Source: Pseudonocardia halophobica (GTDB taxonomy: Bacteria; Actinomycetota; Actinomycetes; Mycobacteriales; Pseudonocardiaceae). Taken from it: a DNA stretch of 64,000 nucleotides. The notes under the pieces were generated by a model, which did no database searches, was not told the origin of the DNA, and saw only the letters and a list, made by a program, of their open reading frames with translations. Location: NCBI RefSeq assembly GCF_027922425.1, contig NZ_BSFQ01000007.1:62001-126000 (forward strand), written 5' to 3'. Both the position numbers and the translations under genes were made by a program. This document shows positions 1-8,595 of this stretch, in pieces; position 1 is the first letter of the stretch; every line of letters begins with the position of its first letter.

Positions 1-695
1 CCTTCTCCGGCGGTGTCCTGTTCGTCGCCGAGAACCACTCCAGCGCCCTGAACAAGGTCTCCGAGATCTACGACCGGATCGGCTTCGCGGCCGTCGGCCG
101 GTACAACGAGTTCGAGGGCCTGCGCACCGCCGGCATCCGGCTCGCCGACTCCCGCGGCTTCTCCTACGACCGGCGGGACGTGACCAGCCGCTGGCTGGCC
201 AACACCTACGCCCAGTTCATCGGGGCCGCGTTCGTGGAGCAGCAGAAGCCGTACGAGGCGGAGATCTGCCTGGCCGAGGTCGGCGAGACGCCGGACGGGG
301 ACCAGCTGTACCGCATCACCTACGACGGCTCGATCACCGACGAGCCGCAGTACGTGGTCATGGGCGGCACCACCGAGCCGATCTCGACGAAGCTCAAGGA
401 CGTCTACGACGGCGGGCACGACCTCGGCGAGGCGCTGGCGACCGCGCTGGAGGGCCTGCAGGTCCCCGGGTCCGGCCCCGGCAACGGCACCGAGGCGCGC
501 GTGCTCGGCGAGAAGGCACTCGAGGTGGCCGTGCTGGACCGCACCCGTCCCGGCCGGGCCTTCCGCCGGATCAGCGGCCCGGTGCTGCGCAGCCTGCTGC
601 CGGCCGCGAACCGCGGCGAGGCCGCCGAGGAGCCGGACGTCCGCGGCGGCGACGACGCCCCGGCCGCGGGCGGTGCCCTGCCCTCGTCGAACTGA
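1..695 (+). CDS. prcA: Proteasome alpha subunit, 3' part
   Basis: The gene enters from the left edge; the reading frame is open from base 3. The product is the outer-ring alpha subunit of the actinobacterial 20S proteasome, which gates entry of pupylated proteins delivered by the Mpa/ARC ATPase. The visible part includes the conserved alpha-subunit stretch with [33 protein letters not shown] and [17 protein letters not shown], followed by the strand-helix region and a long low-complexity acidic and alanine-rich C-terminal tail from about base 560. N-terminal gating residues lie outside the window. prcB would be expected just upstream. pafA and pafBC lie 4-8 kb downstream, the usual actinobacterial arrangement. 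Identification is firm; only the 5' boundary is missing. Confidence 0.96.
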   Translation, partial: FSGGVLFVAENHSSALNKVSEIYDRIGFAAVGRYNEFEGLRTAGIRLADSRGFSYDRRDVTSRWLANTYAQFIGAAFVEQQKPYEAEICLAEVGETPDGDQLYRITYDGSITDEPQYVVMGGTTEPISTKLKDVYDGGHDLGEALATALEGLQVPGSGPGNGTEARVLGEKALEVAVLDRTRPGRAFRRISGPVLRSLLPAANRGEAAEEPDVRGGDDAPAAGGALPSSN

Positions 696-710
696 CCCCG
701 ACCCCGGCGC

Positions 711-734
711 GCCGGTCCACCTCGGTGGGCCGGC
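711..734. terminator. Hairpin between prcA and the convergent VOC gene
   Basis: A 10-bp stem (GCCGGTCCAC pairing with GTGGGCCGGC, one G-U pair) closes a CTCG tetraloop. It sits 15 bases after the prcA stop and 23 bases beyond the stop of the convergent VOC gene, so it can serve both strands. Confidence 0.7.
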
Positions 735-757
735 TGCGTCGTTCTCGGGGGTCGTTC

Positions 758-1120
758 TCAGGAGTACGTGCGCAGCTCGACGCCGTTGCCGTCCGGGTCG
801 GTCAGGTAGATGCCCCGGCCCTGGCCGCGCGCCCCGAAGAGGTCCTTCGGGCCGGCCACGCCGTGCTCCGCGGCGAGGGCGTCGAGGTCCGTCCCGCTCA
901 GGACCAGGGCGAAGTGGCCCACGTTGGTCCCGGTCCGCTCGCCGCGCTGGACGTCGATGATCGTCCCCTCGGACACCCGTAGGGAGGCGAACGGCACCTC
1001 GCCGCGCCGCCACTCGTCGAGCCGCTCCGTCGCCAGGCCCAGGGTCTCCCGGTACCAGGCGATCAGCCGCTCCGGGTCGTCCGTCACCAGCACGATGTGG
1101 TCCAGCCCGTCGACGCGCAT
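758..1120 (-). CDS. VOC (glyoxalase/bleomycin-resistance fold) family protein
   Basis: A single VOC domain of 120 residues. It starts with the typical LDHIVLVTDDPERLIAWYRETLGL segment, carrying a candidate metal-ligand His at residue 8, and ends with DPDGNGVELRTY, carrying the usual Glu ligand. Members bind a divalent metal and act as lyases, dioxygenases, isomerases or drug-binding proteins. The substrate cannot be read from the sequence. The ATG at 1120 is preceded by TACGCT with a 6-base gap, suggesting a leaderless transcript. It faces prcA tail to tail, with a shared hairpin between them, and lies just downstream of fdhD on the same strand. Confidence 0.85.
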   Translation of the reverse strand: MRVDGLDHIVLVTDDPERLIAWYRETLGLATERLDEWRRGEVPFASLRVSEGTIIDVQRGERTGTNVGHFALVLSGTDLDALAAEHGVAGPKDLFGARGQGRGIYLTDPDGNGVELRTYS

Positions 1121-1126
1121 GCCGCG

Positions 1127-1132
1127 AGCGTA
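1127..1132 (-). promoter_or_regulatory. -10 element TACGCT for leaderless VOC gene
   Basis: TACGCT matches the actinobacterial TANNNT -10 and ends 6 bases before the ATG at 1120, so the transcript would begin at or next to the start codon. Confidence 0.55.
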
Positions 1133-1145
1133 GGGCGACGACCGC

Positions 1146-1973
1146 CTAGAGGGCGATGCGTTCCGGGTGCGTGTAGACGTTGCCCGAGCCGCCGCGCAGG
1201 AACCCGACGAGGGTGAGCCCGGCCTCGTCGGCCAGCTCCACCGCCAGGGAGGACGGCGCGGACACCGCGGCCAGCACCGGCACCCCGGCCATCACGGCCT
1301 TCTGGACCAGCTCGAACGAGGCCCGCCCGGAGACCTGCAGCACCGTCCCGGCGGCCGGGACCCGGCCCTCGAGCAGGGCGTGCCCGAGGACCTTGTCGAC
1401 GGCGTTGTGCCGGCCGACGTCCTCGCGCGTGACCAACAGCGACCCGTCCGGTTCGAACAGCCCCGCGGCGTGCAGCCCGCCGGTCGAGTCGAAGACCTTC
1501 TGGGCCTCGCGCAGCCGGTCCGGCAGCGTCCCGACGACCTCCCACGGCACCCGCACCTGGTCGTGGGCGGGGGAGAAGCGGGACTTGAGCTTCACGGCGT
1601 CGAGCGAGGCCTTCCCGCAGACCCCGCAGGAGGAGGTCGTGTAGAAGTTCCGCTCCACCGAGGTGTCCGGCGGCTCGACGCCCGGCGCGAGGGCCACGTC
1701 GAGGACGTTGTAGGTGTTGCGGCCCTCCGCGTCGACCGAGTCGCAGTAGCGGGCGGTGAGGAGGTCCGTGGCCGCGCCGATGACCCCCTCGGTGAGCAGG
1801 AAGCCGTGGGCGAGCTCGACGTCGTGCCCCGGGGTGCGCATGGTCACCGTCAGCGGCGCCCCGTCGACGCGCAGCTCGAGCGGCTCCTCGACGGCCAGCG
1901 TGTCCGGCCGGCGGCGCTGCGATCCGTCCGCCGCGAGCCGCAGCACCGGCCGCCGTGCGGTGAGCCTTCCCAT
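1146..1973 (-). CDS. fdhD: Formate dehydrogenase accessory sulfurtransferase FdhD
   Basis: FdhD carries sulfur from the cysteine desulfurase to the bis-MGD molybdenum cofactor of formate dehydrogenases, which is needed for their activity. The 275-residue protein has the family length. It shows the substrate-handling N-terminal part ([11 protein letters not shown], then [18 protein letters not shown]) and the conserved [12 protein letters not shown] segment with the sulfur-transferring CxxC cysteines at residues 116 and 119. C-terminal conserved blocks include [13 protein letters not shown] and [12 protein letters not shown]. The ATG at 1973 is preceded by TAGGCT with a 7-base gap, a leaderless pattern. 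No formate dehydrogenase gene is present in the window, so the client enzyme lies elsewhere. Confidence 0.95.
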   Translation of the reverse strand: MGRLTARRPVLRLAADGSQRRRPDTLAVEEPLELRVDGAPLTVTMRTPGHDVELAHGFLLTEGVIGAATDLLTARYCDSVDAEGRNTYNVLDVALAPGVEPPDTSVERNFYTTSSCGVCGKASLDAVKLKSRFSPAHDQVRVPWEVVGTLPDRLREAQKVFDSTGGLHAAGLFEPDGSLLVTREDVGRHNAVDKVLGHALLEGRVPAAGTVLQVSGRASFELVQKAVMAGVPVLAAVSAPSSLAVELADEAGLTLVGFLRGGSGNVYTHPERIAL

Positions 1974-1980
1974 GGGTCCC

Positions 1981-1986
1981 AGCCTA
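1981..1986 (-). promoter_or_regulatory. -10 element TAGGCT for leaderless fdhD
   Basis: TAGGCT is followed by seven bases (GGGACCC) and then the fdhD ATG at 1973. Confidence 0.55.
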
Positions 1987-2049
1987 CGGAGCCCGGGGGT
2001 CCGCCGCCTGGCCTGAACGTGTGGGACCGGGACCTCGGAGACCGGGCCC

Positions 2050-2817
2050 TCACTCCGGGACGGCGGCCACGCAGAAGCGGTTCATGCTGAAGAAGTAGTC
2101 GCCGCCGCGGACGTCGGCGAGCCACGCCCGGGCGTCCTCGCCGGTCAGGCCCTGCCGGTCCGCGACGTAGCCCGCAATCGTGTGAGCGATCAGCGCGCTG
2201 TAGGTGTCCTCGTCGAGGCGCGGGTTGAGGATCGGGATCGCCGCCTGCACGGTGACCCGGAACCCGGCGTTCCGCAGGTGGCGGGCCCAGGTCGCGGGCA
2301 GGTGCGGGTGCACCAGGTGCTCCTCCCAGGCCGTCATGACGCGGGCGTGCCGGGCCCGGTCTGCGACGTGCCAGACCACCGAGTCCCAGTCGGTGTCGAG
2401 CAGCAGCACCCGGCCGCCCGGGCGGACGACCCGGCGCAGCTCGGCGAAGGCCTGCGGGATGTCGGCGACGTACTCGTAGACCTGGGTGGAGACGACGGCG
2501 TCGAGGAAGTCGTCGGGGTAGGGGAGGGTCTCCGCGGAGCCCTGGGCGATGGTCACGCCCGGCAAGGCCCCCACCCGGCGCGTGGCCAGGGCGTTCATCG
2601 CCGGGCTGGGGTCGATGCCGTGGACGGTCCCCTCCGGCCCGACGGCGGCGGCGAGGGACTCGAGCAGGAAGCCGGGGCCGGAGCCGACGTCGAGGATCAG
2701 TTCCCCGGGCCGCGGCGCGAGCAGGCCCAGCACCTCGGCCCGCTGCTGGACGATGTCGGGGGTCGAGTAGACCCGCTCGATCTCGCGGGCGCCTTCCTCG
2801 TCGAACGCGAGCGTCAT
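2050..2817 (-). CDS. Class I SAM-dependent methyltransferase
   Basis: A 255-residue Rossmann-fold methyltransferase of the UbiE/COQ5-like type. Motif I is LDVGSGPGF at about residues 42-50, the acidic end of strand 2 is in HGIDPSPAM, and the motif II/III region is [25 protein letters not shown] followed by [13 protein letters not shown]. The frame stays open far upstream. ATG 2817 is preferred because a GGAGGA ribosome site lies just before it and the SAM domain starts about 35 residues in. The acceptor substrate is unknown. It lies between fdhD and the PAP2/lipid-kinase gene on the same strand, 59 bases after the latter. Confidence 0.88.
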   Translation of the reverse strand: MTLAFDEEGAREIERVYSTPDIVQQRAEVLGLLAPRPGELILDVGSGPGFLLESLAAAVGPEGTVHGIDPSPAMNALATRRVGALPGVTIAQGSAETLPYPDDFLDAVVSTQVYEYVADIPQAFAELRRVVRPGGRVLLLDTDWDSVVWHVADRARHARVMTAWEEHLVHPHLPATWARHLRNAGFRVTVQAAIPILNPRLDEDTYSALIAHTIAGYVADRQGLTGEDARAWLADVRGGDYFFSMNRFCVAAVPE

Positions 2818-2876
2818 CGGTCCTCCCGGGGCGTGTCCGGGTGGGTCGGACCGGATCGGCCGGGCATTACGGGCCG

Positions 2877-4454
2877 TCAGCCCTGGAACGGCCGGTCCCG
2901 GCCGGTCCAGCGCTCCTCGTCGCGCCGGTAGACCGGGACCGGGTTCTTGGCGACCCGGAAGGTGTACCGGCCGGCCTCCTCGACCACCTCGCCGTCCGTG
3001 GCGAGGCTGCTCGGCACGGCCAGCTCGACGTCGAGCTCCGGGGTCTCGAGCTGGGTGTAGACGCGGCTGTGCCCGAGCGCGCCGAAGATCAGGGCGCCGA
3101 CCACCCGCAGCCGGGAGAACGCGACGTCGGCGCGCAGCCACCGGACGTCGAGCAGCCCCGAGTCGAGGGTCGGCCGCCAGGCCGGGACCATGCCGCGCGG
3201 GTGGTAGGGCCCGTTGCCGACGAAGATGAACCACACGAGGTGCCAGCGGTCGCCGACCTTGACCCGCACCTTCTCCGACCGGCGCAGCACCGTGACCAGG
3301 GCGGCCGCGAAGGCCGGCCACTTGCCCCACCGCGGCTGCCACTTCTCGCGCAGCCGGACCAGCTCGGGGTAGGAGCCCACGCTCGCGGTGTTGAGGAAGT
3401 AGCGGGTGCGGATGACCTCGGGGTGCACGGGCTCGTCGCCCGCGCCGGGGTGCGCCTCGACCATCGCCAGGTCGACGGCCACCGCCTCGCCGGCCTGCGT
3501 GGCGTCGACCGCCTCCTGCAGGTCGTAGACGCCGACATCGCGGGCGAAGTGGTTGAGCGTGCCCGCCGGGACCACGACCAGGGGCAGGTGGTGGCGGTCC
3601 GCCGCCGCGGCGGCCGCGGCCACGGTGCCGTCGCCGCCCGCCACGCCGAGGGCCTGCACCCACTCGCCCCGCTCGGCGACGGCCTCGTCGAACTGCTCGC
3701 CGACGTCCTTGCCCTTGCCGACGCGCAGCAGGTGCGCGGCGGGCAGCGCCTGCCGGACGTCCTCGGTGAGGTCCTGGTCCGGCGGGCCGGAGTGGGGGTT
3801 GACCACGATCACCAGGCCCTCGCCCTGTGGCAGCTCCGGCACGGAGTCCACCGGCCGGGCGCGGGCCTCGTCGGTGCGCCGGGGCGGCCACCACCGCTGG
3901 GTGCCGAGCGCGATGCCGGACCCGACGGCGGCCCCCACCACGACGTCGGACGCCCAGTGCACACCCACGTGCACCCGCGAGTACGCCACGGCCGCGGCCA
4001 GCGGCACGACCGCGGGCGCCACCTTCGGGTTGTCCAGGGTGACCGCGGTGGCGAACGCGGCCGCCGAGGCCGCGTGCCCCGAGGGGAACGACGACGAGGT
4101 CGGCGGCTTGGCGAGCGTCCGGTACGCGGGCAGCTCGGCCGCCGCGGGGCGCCGGCGCGGCAGCAACGGCTTGAGGATCCCGTTGGCCGTCGCGGACGAC
4201 AGCGCGATCGCGAGCATGCCGCGCGCCGCCGCCTTCCGACCGGCCCCGCGGCGCACCGCGAGCACCCCCGCGACGAGCACCCAGAGCGCGCTGTGGTTCG
4301 CCGCGGCAGACAGCCGGCGCATGACGTGGTCGAACCGGGTGTGGGGGCGCGCCGAGACGGCGGCCGTCACGGCCCGGTCGAGGTCGTTGACGGCCGCCAG
4401 CCCACGATCGAGGCGGCGGGATTTCAGGGCGACTCGCCGGAACCAGTCGGTCAC
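2877..4454 (-). CDS. PAP2 phosphatase fused to diacylglycerol/sphingosine-kinase-like domain
   Basis: A two-domain lipid enzyme of 525 residues. The N-terminal half is a membrane PAP2 phosphatase with the three signature blocks: Lys95 to Arg102-Pro103, PSGH at 124-127, and SRVHVGVHWASD at 159-170. The C-terminal half is a diacylglycerol-kinase-like catalytic domain with NPHSGP near 219 and GGDGT at 273-277. The fusion could dephosphorylate and rephosphorylate lipids, but the physiological substrate is not evident. The GTG at 4454 is chosen because TAAGGT lies 7 bases upstream; no in-frame ATG lies near the domain start. It is divergent from pafA, and the two start codons are 42 bases apart. 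Confidence 0.9.
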   Translation of the reverse strand: MTDWFRRVALKSRRLDRGLAAVNDLDRAVTAAVSARPHTRFDHVMRRLSAAANHSALWVLVAGVLAVRRGAGRKAAARGMLAIALSSATANGILKPLLPRRRPAAAELPAYRTLAKPPTSSSFPSGHAASAAAFATAVTLDNPKVAPAVVPLAAAVAYSRVHVGVHWASDVVVGAAVGSGIALGTQRWWPPRRTDEARARPVDSVPELPQGEGLVIVVNPHSGPPDQDLTEDVRQALPAAHLLRVGKGKDVGEQFDEAVAERGEWVQALGVAGGDGTVAAAAAAADRHHLPLVVVPAGTLNHFARDVGVYDLQEAVDATQAGEAVAVDLAMVEAHPGAGDEPVHPEVIRTRYFLNTASVGSYPELVRLREKWQPRWGKWPAFAAALVTVLRRSEKVRVKVGDRWHLVWFIFVGNGPYHPRGMVPAWRPTLDSGLLDVRWLRADVAFSRLRVVGALIFGALGHSRVYTQLETPELDVELAVPSSLATDGEVVEEAGRYTFRVAKNPVPVYRRDEERWTGRDRPFQG

Positions 4455-4461
4455 AGGCGTG

Positions 4462-4467
4462 ACCTTA
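4462..4467 (-). promoter_or_regulatory. -10 element TAAGGT for the PAP2/kinase gene
   Basis: TAAGGT ends 7 bases before GTG 4454 on the minus strand. It lies in the 42-bp divergent gap with pafA. Confidence 0.55.
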
Positions 4468-4483
4468 TGGGGGTTCCTGCGCT

Positions 4484-4489
4484 TACGCT
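4484..4489 (+). promoter_or_regulatory. -10 element TACGCT for leaderless pafA
   Basis: TACGCT, then seven bases (GTGAGAC), then the pafA ATG at 4497. No ribosome-binding site is visible, consistent with leaderless translation. Confidence 0.6.
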
Positions 4490-4496
4490 GTGAGAC

Positions 4497-5858
4497 ATGC
4501 AGCGTCGGATCTTCGGGGTCGAGACCGAGTTCGGGGTCACGTGCACCTTCCACGGCCAGCGCCGGCTGTCGCCGGACGAGGTCGCGCGGTACCTGTTCCG
4601 GCGCGTCGTGTCCTGGGGCAGGTCGTCCAACGTCTTCCTGCGCAACGGGGCCCGCCTCTACCTCGACGTGGGTTCGCACCCCGAGTACGCCACCGCCGAG
4701 TGCGACACGCTGACCGGGCTCGTCGCCCACGACAAGGCGGGCGAGCGGATCCTCGAGGACCTGCTGGTCGACGCCGAGCGCCGGCTCGTCGACGAGGGCA
4801 TCGGCGGCGACATCTACCTGTTCAAGAACAACACCGACTCCGCGGGCAACTCCTACGGCTGCCACGAGAACTATCTGGTGGCGCGGCAGGGCGAGTTCGC
4901 CCGGATCGCCGACGTGCTGCTGCCGTTCCTCGTCACCCGCCAGCTGATCTGCGGCGCGGGCAAGGTGCTGCAGACCCCGCGCGGCGCGGTCTACTGCCTG
5001 TCCCAGCGGGCCGAGCACATCTGGGAGGGCGTCTCCAGCGCCACCACCCGCTCCCGGCCGATCATCAACACCCGGGACGAGCCGCACGCCGACGCCGAGC
5101 GCTACCGCCGGCTGCACGTGATCGTCGGCGACTCCAACATGGCCGAGACCACCACGCTGCTCAAGGTCGGCACCACGCACCTGGTGCTGGAGATGATCGA
5201 GGCCGGCGTCCAGTTCCGGGACTTCACCCTGGACAACCCGATCCGCGCGATCCGCGAGATCAGCCACGACCTCACCGGCCGGCGCACCGTGCGGCTGGCG
5301 GGCGGGCGCGAGGCCAGCGCGCTGGACATCCAGCGCGAGTACCACGCCCGCGCCGTCGAGCACCTGCGCCAGCGCGGCAGCGAGGACCGCACGCTCGAGC
5401 GGGTCGTCGAGCTCTGGGGCCGCACGCTCGACGCCGTCGAGAGCCAGAACTTCTCCCTGATCGACCGGGAGATCGACTGGGCGATCAAGTACCGGCTGGT
5501 CGAGCGGTACCGCGCCAAGCACGACCTGGACCTGTCCAGCGCGCGGATCGCGCAGCTCGACCTCGCCTACCACGACATCCGGCGCGGCCGCGGCCTGTTC
5601 GACATGCTGCAGCGCAAGGGCCTGGTCGAGCGGGTCACGGACGACGGCGAGATCGAGGTCGCCAAGGACACCCCGCCGCAGAGCACCCGGGCCAAGCTGC
5701 GCGGCGACTTCATCGCCGCCGCCCAGGCCGCAGGCCGGGACTTCACGGTCGACTGGGTGCACCTCAAGCTCAACGACCAGGCCCAGCGCACCGTGCTGTG
5801 CAAGGACCCGTTCCGCTCGGTCGACGAGCGGGTGGACCGGCTGATCCAGTCCCTGTAG
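4497..5858 (+). CDS. pafA: Pup-protein ligase PafA
   Basis: PafA is the carboxylate-amine ligase that activates the C-terminal Glu of Pup with ATP and joins it to lysines of target proteins, marking them for the proteasome. The 453-residue length is typical. The glutamine-synthetase-like fold starts with GVETEFGV (Glu9 and Glu11 among metal ligands). [13 protein letters not shown] places the expected catalytic Asp at residue 57. Further conserved blocks are [27 protein letters not shown] and [10 protein letters not shown]. It sits between the divergent PAP2/kinase gene and the pafB/pafC pair, in the order known from mycobacteria and relatives. The gene ends at a strong hairpin. Confidence 0.97.
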   Translation: MQRRIFGVETEFGVTCTFHGQRRLSPDEVARYLFRRVVSWGRSSNVFLRNGARLYLDVGSHPEYATAECDTLTGLVAHDKAGERILEDLLVDAERRLVDEGIGGDIYLFKNNTDSAGNSYGCHENYLVARQGEFARIADVLLPFLVTRQLICGAGKVLQTPRGAVYCLSQRAEHIWEGVSSATTRSRPIINTRDEPHADAERYRRLHVIVGDSNMAETTTLLKVGTTHLVLEMIEAGVQFRDFTLDNPIRAIREISHDLTGRRTVRLAGGREASALDIQREYHARAVEHLRQRGSEDRTLERVVELWGRTLDAVESQNFSLIDREIDWAIKYRLVERYRAKHDLDLSSARIAQLDLAYHDIRRGRGLFDMLQRKGLVERVTDDGEIEVAKDTPPQSTRAKLRGDFIAAAQAAGRDFTVDWVHLKLNDQAQRTVLCKDPFRSVDERVDRLIQSL

Positions 5859-5872
5859 GCCCCGAACGCGAA

Positions 5873-5904
5873 CGGCCCCGTCGCCCTCCCGGGCGGCGGG
5901 GCCG
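5873..5904. terminator. Strong hairpin after pafA
   Basis: A 14-bp stem, CGGCCCCGTCGCCC against GGGCGGCGGGGCCG with one G-U pair and loop TCCC, lies 14 bases after the pafA stop and just before the stop of the convergent small gene. It is usable on both strands. Confidence 0.8.
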
Positions 5905-5921
5905 TCGTCGTCCGTGCCGGG

Positions 5922-6170
5922 CTACTCGATGCCGGGCATCATCTTCTTCCGCAGGGCGAGCAGGTCGTCCTGGATCGGCTTGGCGGCGGGCCCGGCGTGG
6001 TCGGGCGCGGGCTGGATGCCCAGCGCGTGCAGGAGCGCCTCGGCGGCCTGCTTGGGGTCGCCGGTCTCGCCGAGCACGGGGTGCAGCCCCTGGTCGGCGA
6101 GATGGTGGAACACCAGGTTCACGACGCTCCACGGGTTGAAGGTCTCCGGCTGGCCGGCGTCGTGCGTCAT
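5922..6170 (-). CDS. Small conserved actinobacterial hypothetical protein
   Basis: An 82-residue soluble protein beginning THDAGQPETFNPWSVVN after the start Met and ending LALRKKMMPGIE. I do not recognise a named domain. The NPWSVVNLVFHHL segment looks like an amphipathic helix and is followed by HPVLGETGDP. ATG 6170 is preferred over an upstream in-frame ATG at 6266, because the extra N-terminus would be low-complexity and arginine-rich. It lies convergent to pafA and divergent from pafB, inside the pupylation locus. The position suggests a link to that system, but nothing in the sequence proves it. Confidence 0.7.
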   Translation of the reverse strand: MTHDAGQPETFNPWSVVNLVFHHLADQGLHPVLGETGDPKQAAEALLHALGIQPAPDHAGPAAKPIQDDLLALRKKMMPGIE

Positions 6171-6337
6171 CGCGGTGGGCCTCCTCGTACTGTGCCGTGC
6201 GTCACCGGAAGCCTCTGCCGCGGTGATCGCCGGGTCAAGGCCGCGCGGTGTCGCTTCCTGAGACACCGACCCGGCAGGGGCGCGCGTTCACCCGACCGCG
6301 GTCCGACGTGCCGAGTTTCTCCGGGTGCCCGCGGCGT

Positions 6338-6353
6338 TCGAACGGTTGGTCGT
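6338..6353 (+). promoter_or_regulatory. Possible LexA-like box at the pafB promoter
   Basis: The first half-site TCGAAC is perfect and the second, GGTCGT, has two mismatches to GTTCGA; spacing is 4 bases (GGTT). Its last base is the first base of the putative -10 TATGCT. This is a weak match, listed as a candidate only. Confidence 0.3.
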
Positions 6354-6358
6354 ATGCT
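6353..6358 (+). promoter_or_regulatory. -10 element TATGCT for leaderless pafB
   Basis: TATGCT is followed by GCCCCC and then GTG 6365. This decides the pafB start against an upstream in-frame ATG at 6248. Confidence 0.6.
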
Positions 6359-6364
6359 GCCCCC

Positions 6365-7354
6365 GTGTCCTCCGCCCGTGCCGAGCGCCTGGTCAACCTG
6401 GTGCTCTGCCTGCTGTCGACGCGGCAGTTCCTGACCGCGGAGCGGATCCGCGCGACCGTGCCCGGGTATGCCGACGCGACCAGCGACGAGGCCTTCTTCC
6501 GCATGTTCGAGCGGGACAAGACCGAGCTGCGCGAGCTGGGCGTGCCGCTGGAGACCGGCCGCACCTCGGCGTTCGACACCGTGGAGGGCTACCGCATCGC
6601 CCGGGGCGACTACGAGCTCGGCGAGATCGACCTCGACGCCGAGGAGGCCGCCGCCGTCGCGCTGGCCGGCTCGCTGTGGGACTCGCCCGAGCTGTCCGGC
6701 GCCGCGCACGGGGCCCTGCGCAAGCTGCGGGCCGCCGGTGTGGAGGTCGACGAGACGCGGGGTTCGGTGCAGCCGCGGGTCCGGGCCGCCGAGCCGGCGT
6801 TCGCGCCGCTGCTCGCCGCCGTGCAGGCCGGTCAGGCCGTCACCTTCGACCACCGTCGCGGCGGGCCGACCGGCGAGATCGCCCGGCGCACCGTGGAGCC
6901 GTGGGGCGTGGTGTCGTGGCGGGGCCGCTGGTACCTCGTGGGCCACGACCGGGACCGGGAGGACGTCCGGTCCTTCCGGCTGTCCCGCATCCTCGAGCCG
7001 GTCAAGACGGTGGGCGAGCCCGGTGAGGTGACCGTGCCGCCGGGCACCGACCTGATGGCGTCGATCCACCGGTCCGTCGACCAGGGGCCGGTCGTCGGGG
7101 TCGCCACCGTGTGGGTCGCGGAGGGCCACGCGCACGGCCTGCGCCGGCTCGGCACGGTCGTCGGGCCGCGTGAACTCGGCGGCCGTCAGGGGGACGTGCT
7201 GGAGATCGAGCTGCGCAGCGAGCGGACCGTCGCACGCTGGCTGGCCGGGGCGGGACCGGACGTCGTCGTGCTCGACCCGCCGGGGCTCGCCGCGCACGTG
7301 CGGCGGCTGTGGGAGGGCGCGCTCGCCGCCCACGCGGGGGAGCGCGTCCGGTGA
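6365..7354 (+). CDS. pafB: WYL-domain transcriptional regulator PafB
   Basis: PafB pairs with PafC to form the transcriptional activator of the LexA-independent DNA-damage response in mycobacteria. The 329-residue protein has an N-terminal winged-helix segment (SARAERLVNLVLCLLSTRQFL, then FFRMFERDKTELRELGVPLE). A central WYL domain carries WRGRWYLVGHDRDR near residues 186-196, and a WCX-type extension closes the chain. The GTG at 6365 is supported by TATGCT six bases upstream and by the HTH beginning at once. The stop overlaps the pafC start by GTGA, so the two proteins are translationally coupled, as expected for partners of a heterodimer. Despite the locus, the known role is DNA-damage signalling rather than pupylation. 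Confidence 0.94.
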   Translation: MSSARAERLVNLVLCLLSTRQFLTAERIRATVPGYADATSDEAFFRMFERDKTELRELGVPLETGRTSAFDTVEGYRIARGDYELGEIDLDAEEAAAVALAGSLWDSPELSGAAHGALRKLRAAGVEVDETRGSVQPRVRAAEPAFAPLLAAVQAGQAVTFDHRRGGPTGEIARRTVEPWGVVSWRGRWYLVGHDRDREDVRSFRLSRILEPVKTVGEPGEVTVPPGTDLMASIHRSVDQGPVVGVATVWVAEGHAHGLRRLGTVVGPRELGGRQGDVLEIELRSERTVARWLAGAGPDVVVLDPPGLAAHVRRLWEGALAAHAGERVR

Positions 7355-8349
7355 GCGGGGTCGCCGACCGGCTGCCGCGGCTGCTGTCGCTGGTGCCGTA
7401 CCTGCTGGCCCGGCCGGGCATCCCGATCGCCGAGGCCGCTGCGGACTTCGACATCACCCCCCGGCAGCTGCGCCGCGACCTCGAGCTGCTGTGGATGTGC
7501 GGGCTGCCCGGGTACGGGCCGGGGGACCTCGTCGACCTCTCGTTCTCCGGCGACACGGTGACCGTGACCGAGGACGCCGGGATGCGCCGCCCGCTGCGGC
7601 TGACCACCGCGGAGGCGACCGCGCTGCTGGTGGCCCTGCGGACCCTCGGCGAGGCACCCGGGGTCGTCGACACCGCGGCCGTGCGCAGGGCCACCGCCAA
7701 GATCGAACGGGCCGTCGGCGACGCCGGGGTGGCCACCGTCGCCGTGGACCTCACCCGCGAGGAGGAGGCCACCGCGGCCACCGTGCGCGGCGCCCTGGAC
7801 CGCGGGCGGGCCCTGCAGATCGTCTACTACACCGCCGGGCGGGACGCGGTGTCCCGCCGGACCGTCGACCCGATGCGGCTGCTGCTCGTCGAGGGCCGCG
7901 GGTACCTGGAGGCGTGGTGCCGGCGCGCGGAGGGCGTGCGGCTGTTCCGGCTGGACCGGGTCGAGGAGGTCGCCGAGCTCGCCGAGCCGAGCGCGCCGCC
8001 GTCCGACGCGGAGCCGCACGACGTCTCGCGCGGGCTGTTCACGCCCAGCGAGGAGCATCGCACCGCGGTCCTCGAGGTGGCCCGCGAGGCCCGCTGGATC
8101 GCCGAGTACTACCCGGTCGACGAGGTCGTGGAGCACCTCGACGGGTCGGGCTCGGCGCGCGTGCTGCTCCGGTACGCCGACCCGGCCTGGCTGGTCCGGC
8201 TGGTGCTGGGCCTCGGCGGCGGGGCGCGGGTGTTGGAGCCGCCCGAGCTGGCGGTCGCAGTCGCCGAGCGGGCGCGCGAGGCGCTCGCCGCGGCGACCAC
8301 CACGGACGACGTGCCCGGCGGGCACGGCACGGGAGCGGGGGAGCGTTGA
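7351..8349 (+). CDS. pafC: WYL-domain transcriptional regulator PafC
   Basis: PafC is the second half of the PafBC activator, 332 residues here. The N-terminal winged helix (LPRLLSLVPYLLARPGIPIAEAA, then FDITPRQLRRDLELLWMCGLPGY) is followed by a WYL domain with VEGRGYLEAWC near residue 181 and VRLFRLDRVEEV, then a WCX-like domain containing REARWIAEYYP. GTG 7351 overlaps the pafB stop as GTGA. The stop in turn overlaps the next small gene as TGATG, so pafB, pafC and the small membrane protein form a tight transcription unit running towards tatA. The ligand sensed by the WYL domains (single-stranded DNA has been proposed) cannot be read from sequence. Confidence 0.94.
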   Translation: MSGVADRLPRLLSLVPYLLARPGIPIAEAAADFDITPRQLRRDLELLWMCGLPGYGPGDLVDLSFSGDTVTVTEDAGMRRPLRLTTAEATALLVALRTLGEAPGVVDTAAVRRATAKIERAVGDAGVATVAVDLTREEEATAATVRGALDRGRALQIVYYTAGRDAVSRRTVDPMRLLLVEGRGYLEAWCRRAEGVRLFRLDRVEEVAELAEPSAPPSDAEPHDVSRGLFTPSEEHRTAVLEVAREARWIAEYYPVDEVVEHLDGSGSARVLLRYADPAWLVRLVLGLGGGARVLEPPELAVAVAERAREALAAATTTDDVPGGHGTGAGER

Positions 8350-8534
8350 TGGGGCTGTACTGGGTGCCGGTCCTGCTGGGGGCGGCGGGGATCGTGCTGC
8401 TGCTGGCCGTGGCGGTGGTCTGCCTGGCCCACGTGCGGCGGTTCGTGCACGCCGCGCAGCACGAGCGCCGGCGCACCGAGCAGGCCGTCCTCCCGCTGCG
8501 GTCGGCGGCCGCGGAACTGCGCGCCCGCCGCTGA
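8349..8534 (+). CDS. Small single-pass membrane protein between pafC and tatA
   Basis: A 61-residue protein starting GLYWVPVLLGAAGIVLLLAV after Met. It has one strong transmembrane helix at about residues 4-27, followed by a basic cytoplasmic tail rich in Arg, Glu and Gln (RRFVHAAQHERRRTEQAV). Its ATG overlaps the pafC stop (TGATG), so it is likely translated by coupling. No named domain is recognised. The shape, a short helix plus a charged amphipathic tail, resembles TatA/B-like proteins, and tatA follows at once, but it lacks the FG hinge of TatA. It is too short to be found by length-filtered ORF calling. Confidence 0.72.
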   Translation: MGLYWVPVLLGAAGIVLLLAVAVVCLAHVRRFVHAAQHERRRTEQAVLPLRSAAAELRARR

Positions 8535-8556
8535 CGTTGCCCGGGGTACCGGTGCG

Positions 8557-8562
8557 TAGTAT
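8557..8562 (+). promoter_or_regulatory. Possible -10 TAGTAT upstream of tatA
   Basis: TAGTAT lies 33 bases before the tatA ATG. A GAAAGGA ribosome site sits 6 bases before that ATG. No convincing -35 is seen. Confidence 0.35.
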
Positions 8563-8595
8563 CGGGGCGAACCGGTTCCGTCGAAAGGACTGCTC

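Noticed and set aside
2818..3894. N-terminal extension of the methyltransferase frame
   Set aside because: Arginine- and glycine-rich translation overlapping the PAP2/kinase gene in another frame. A ribosome site precedes ATG 2817.
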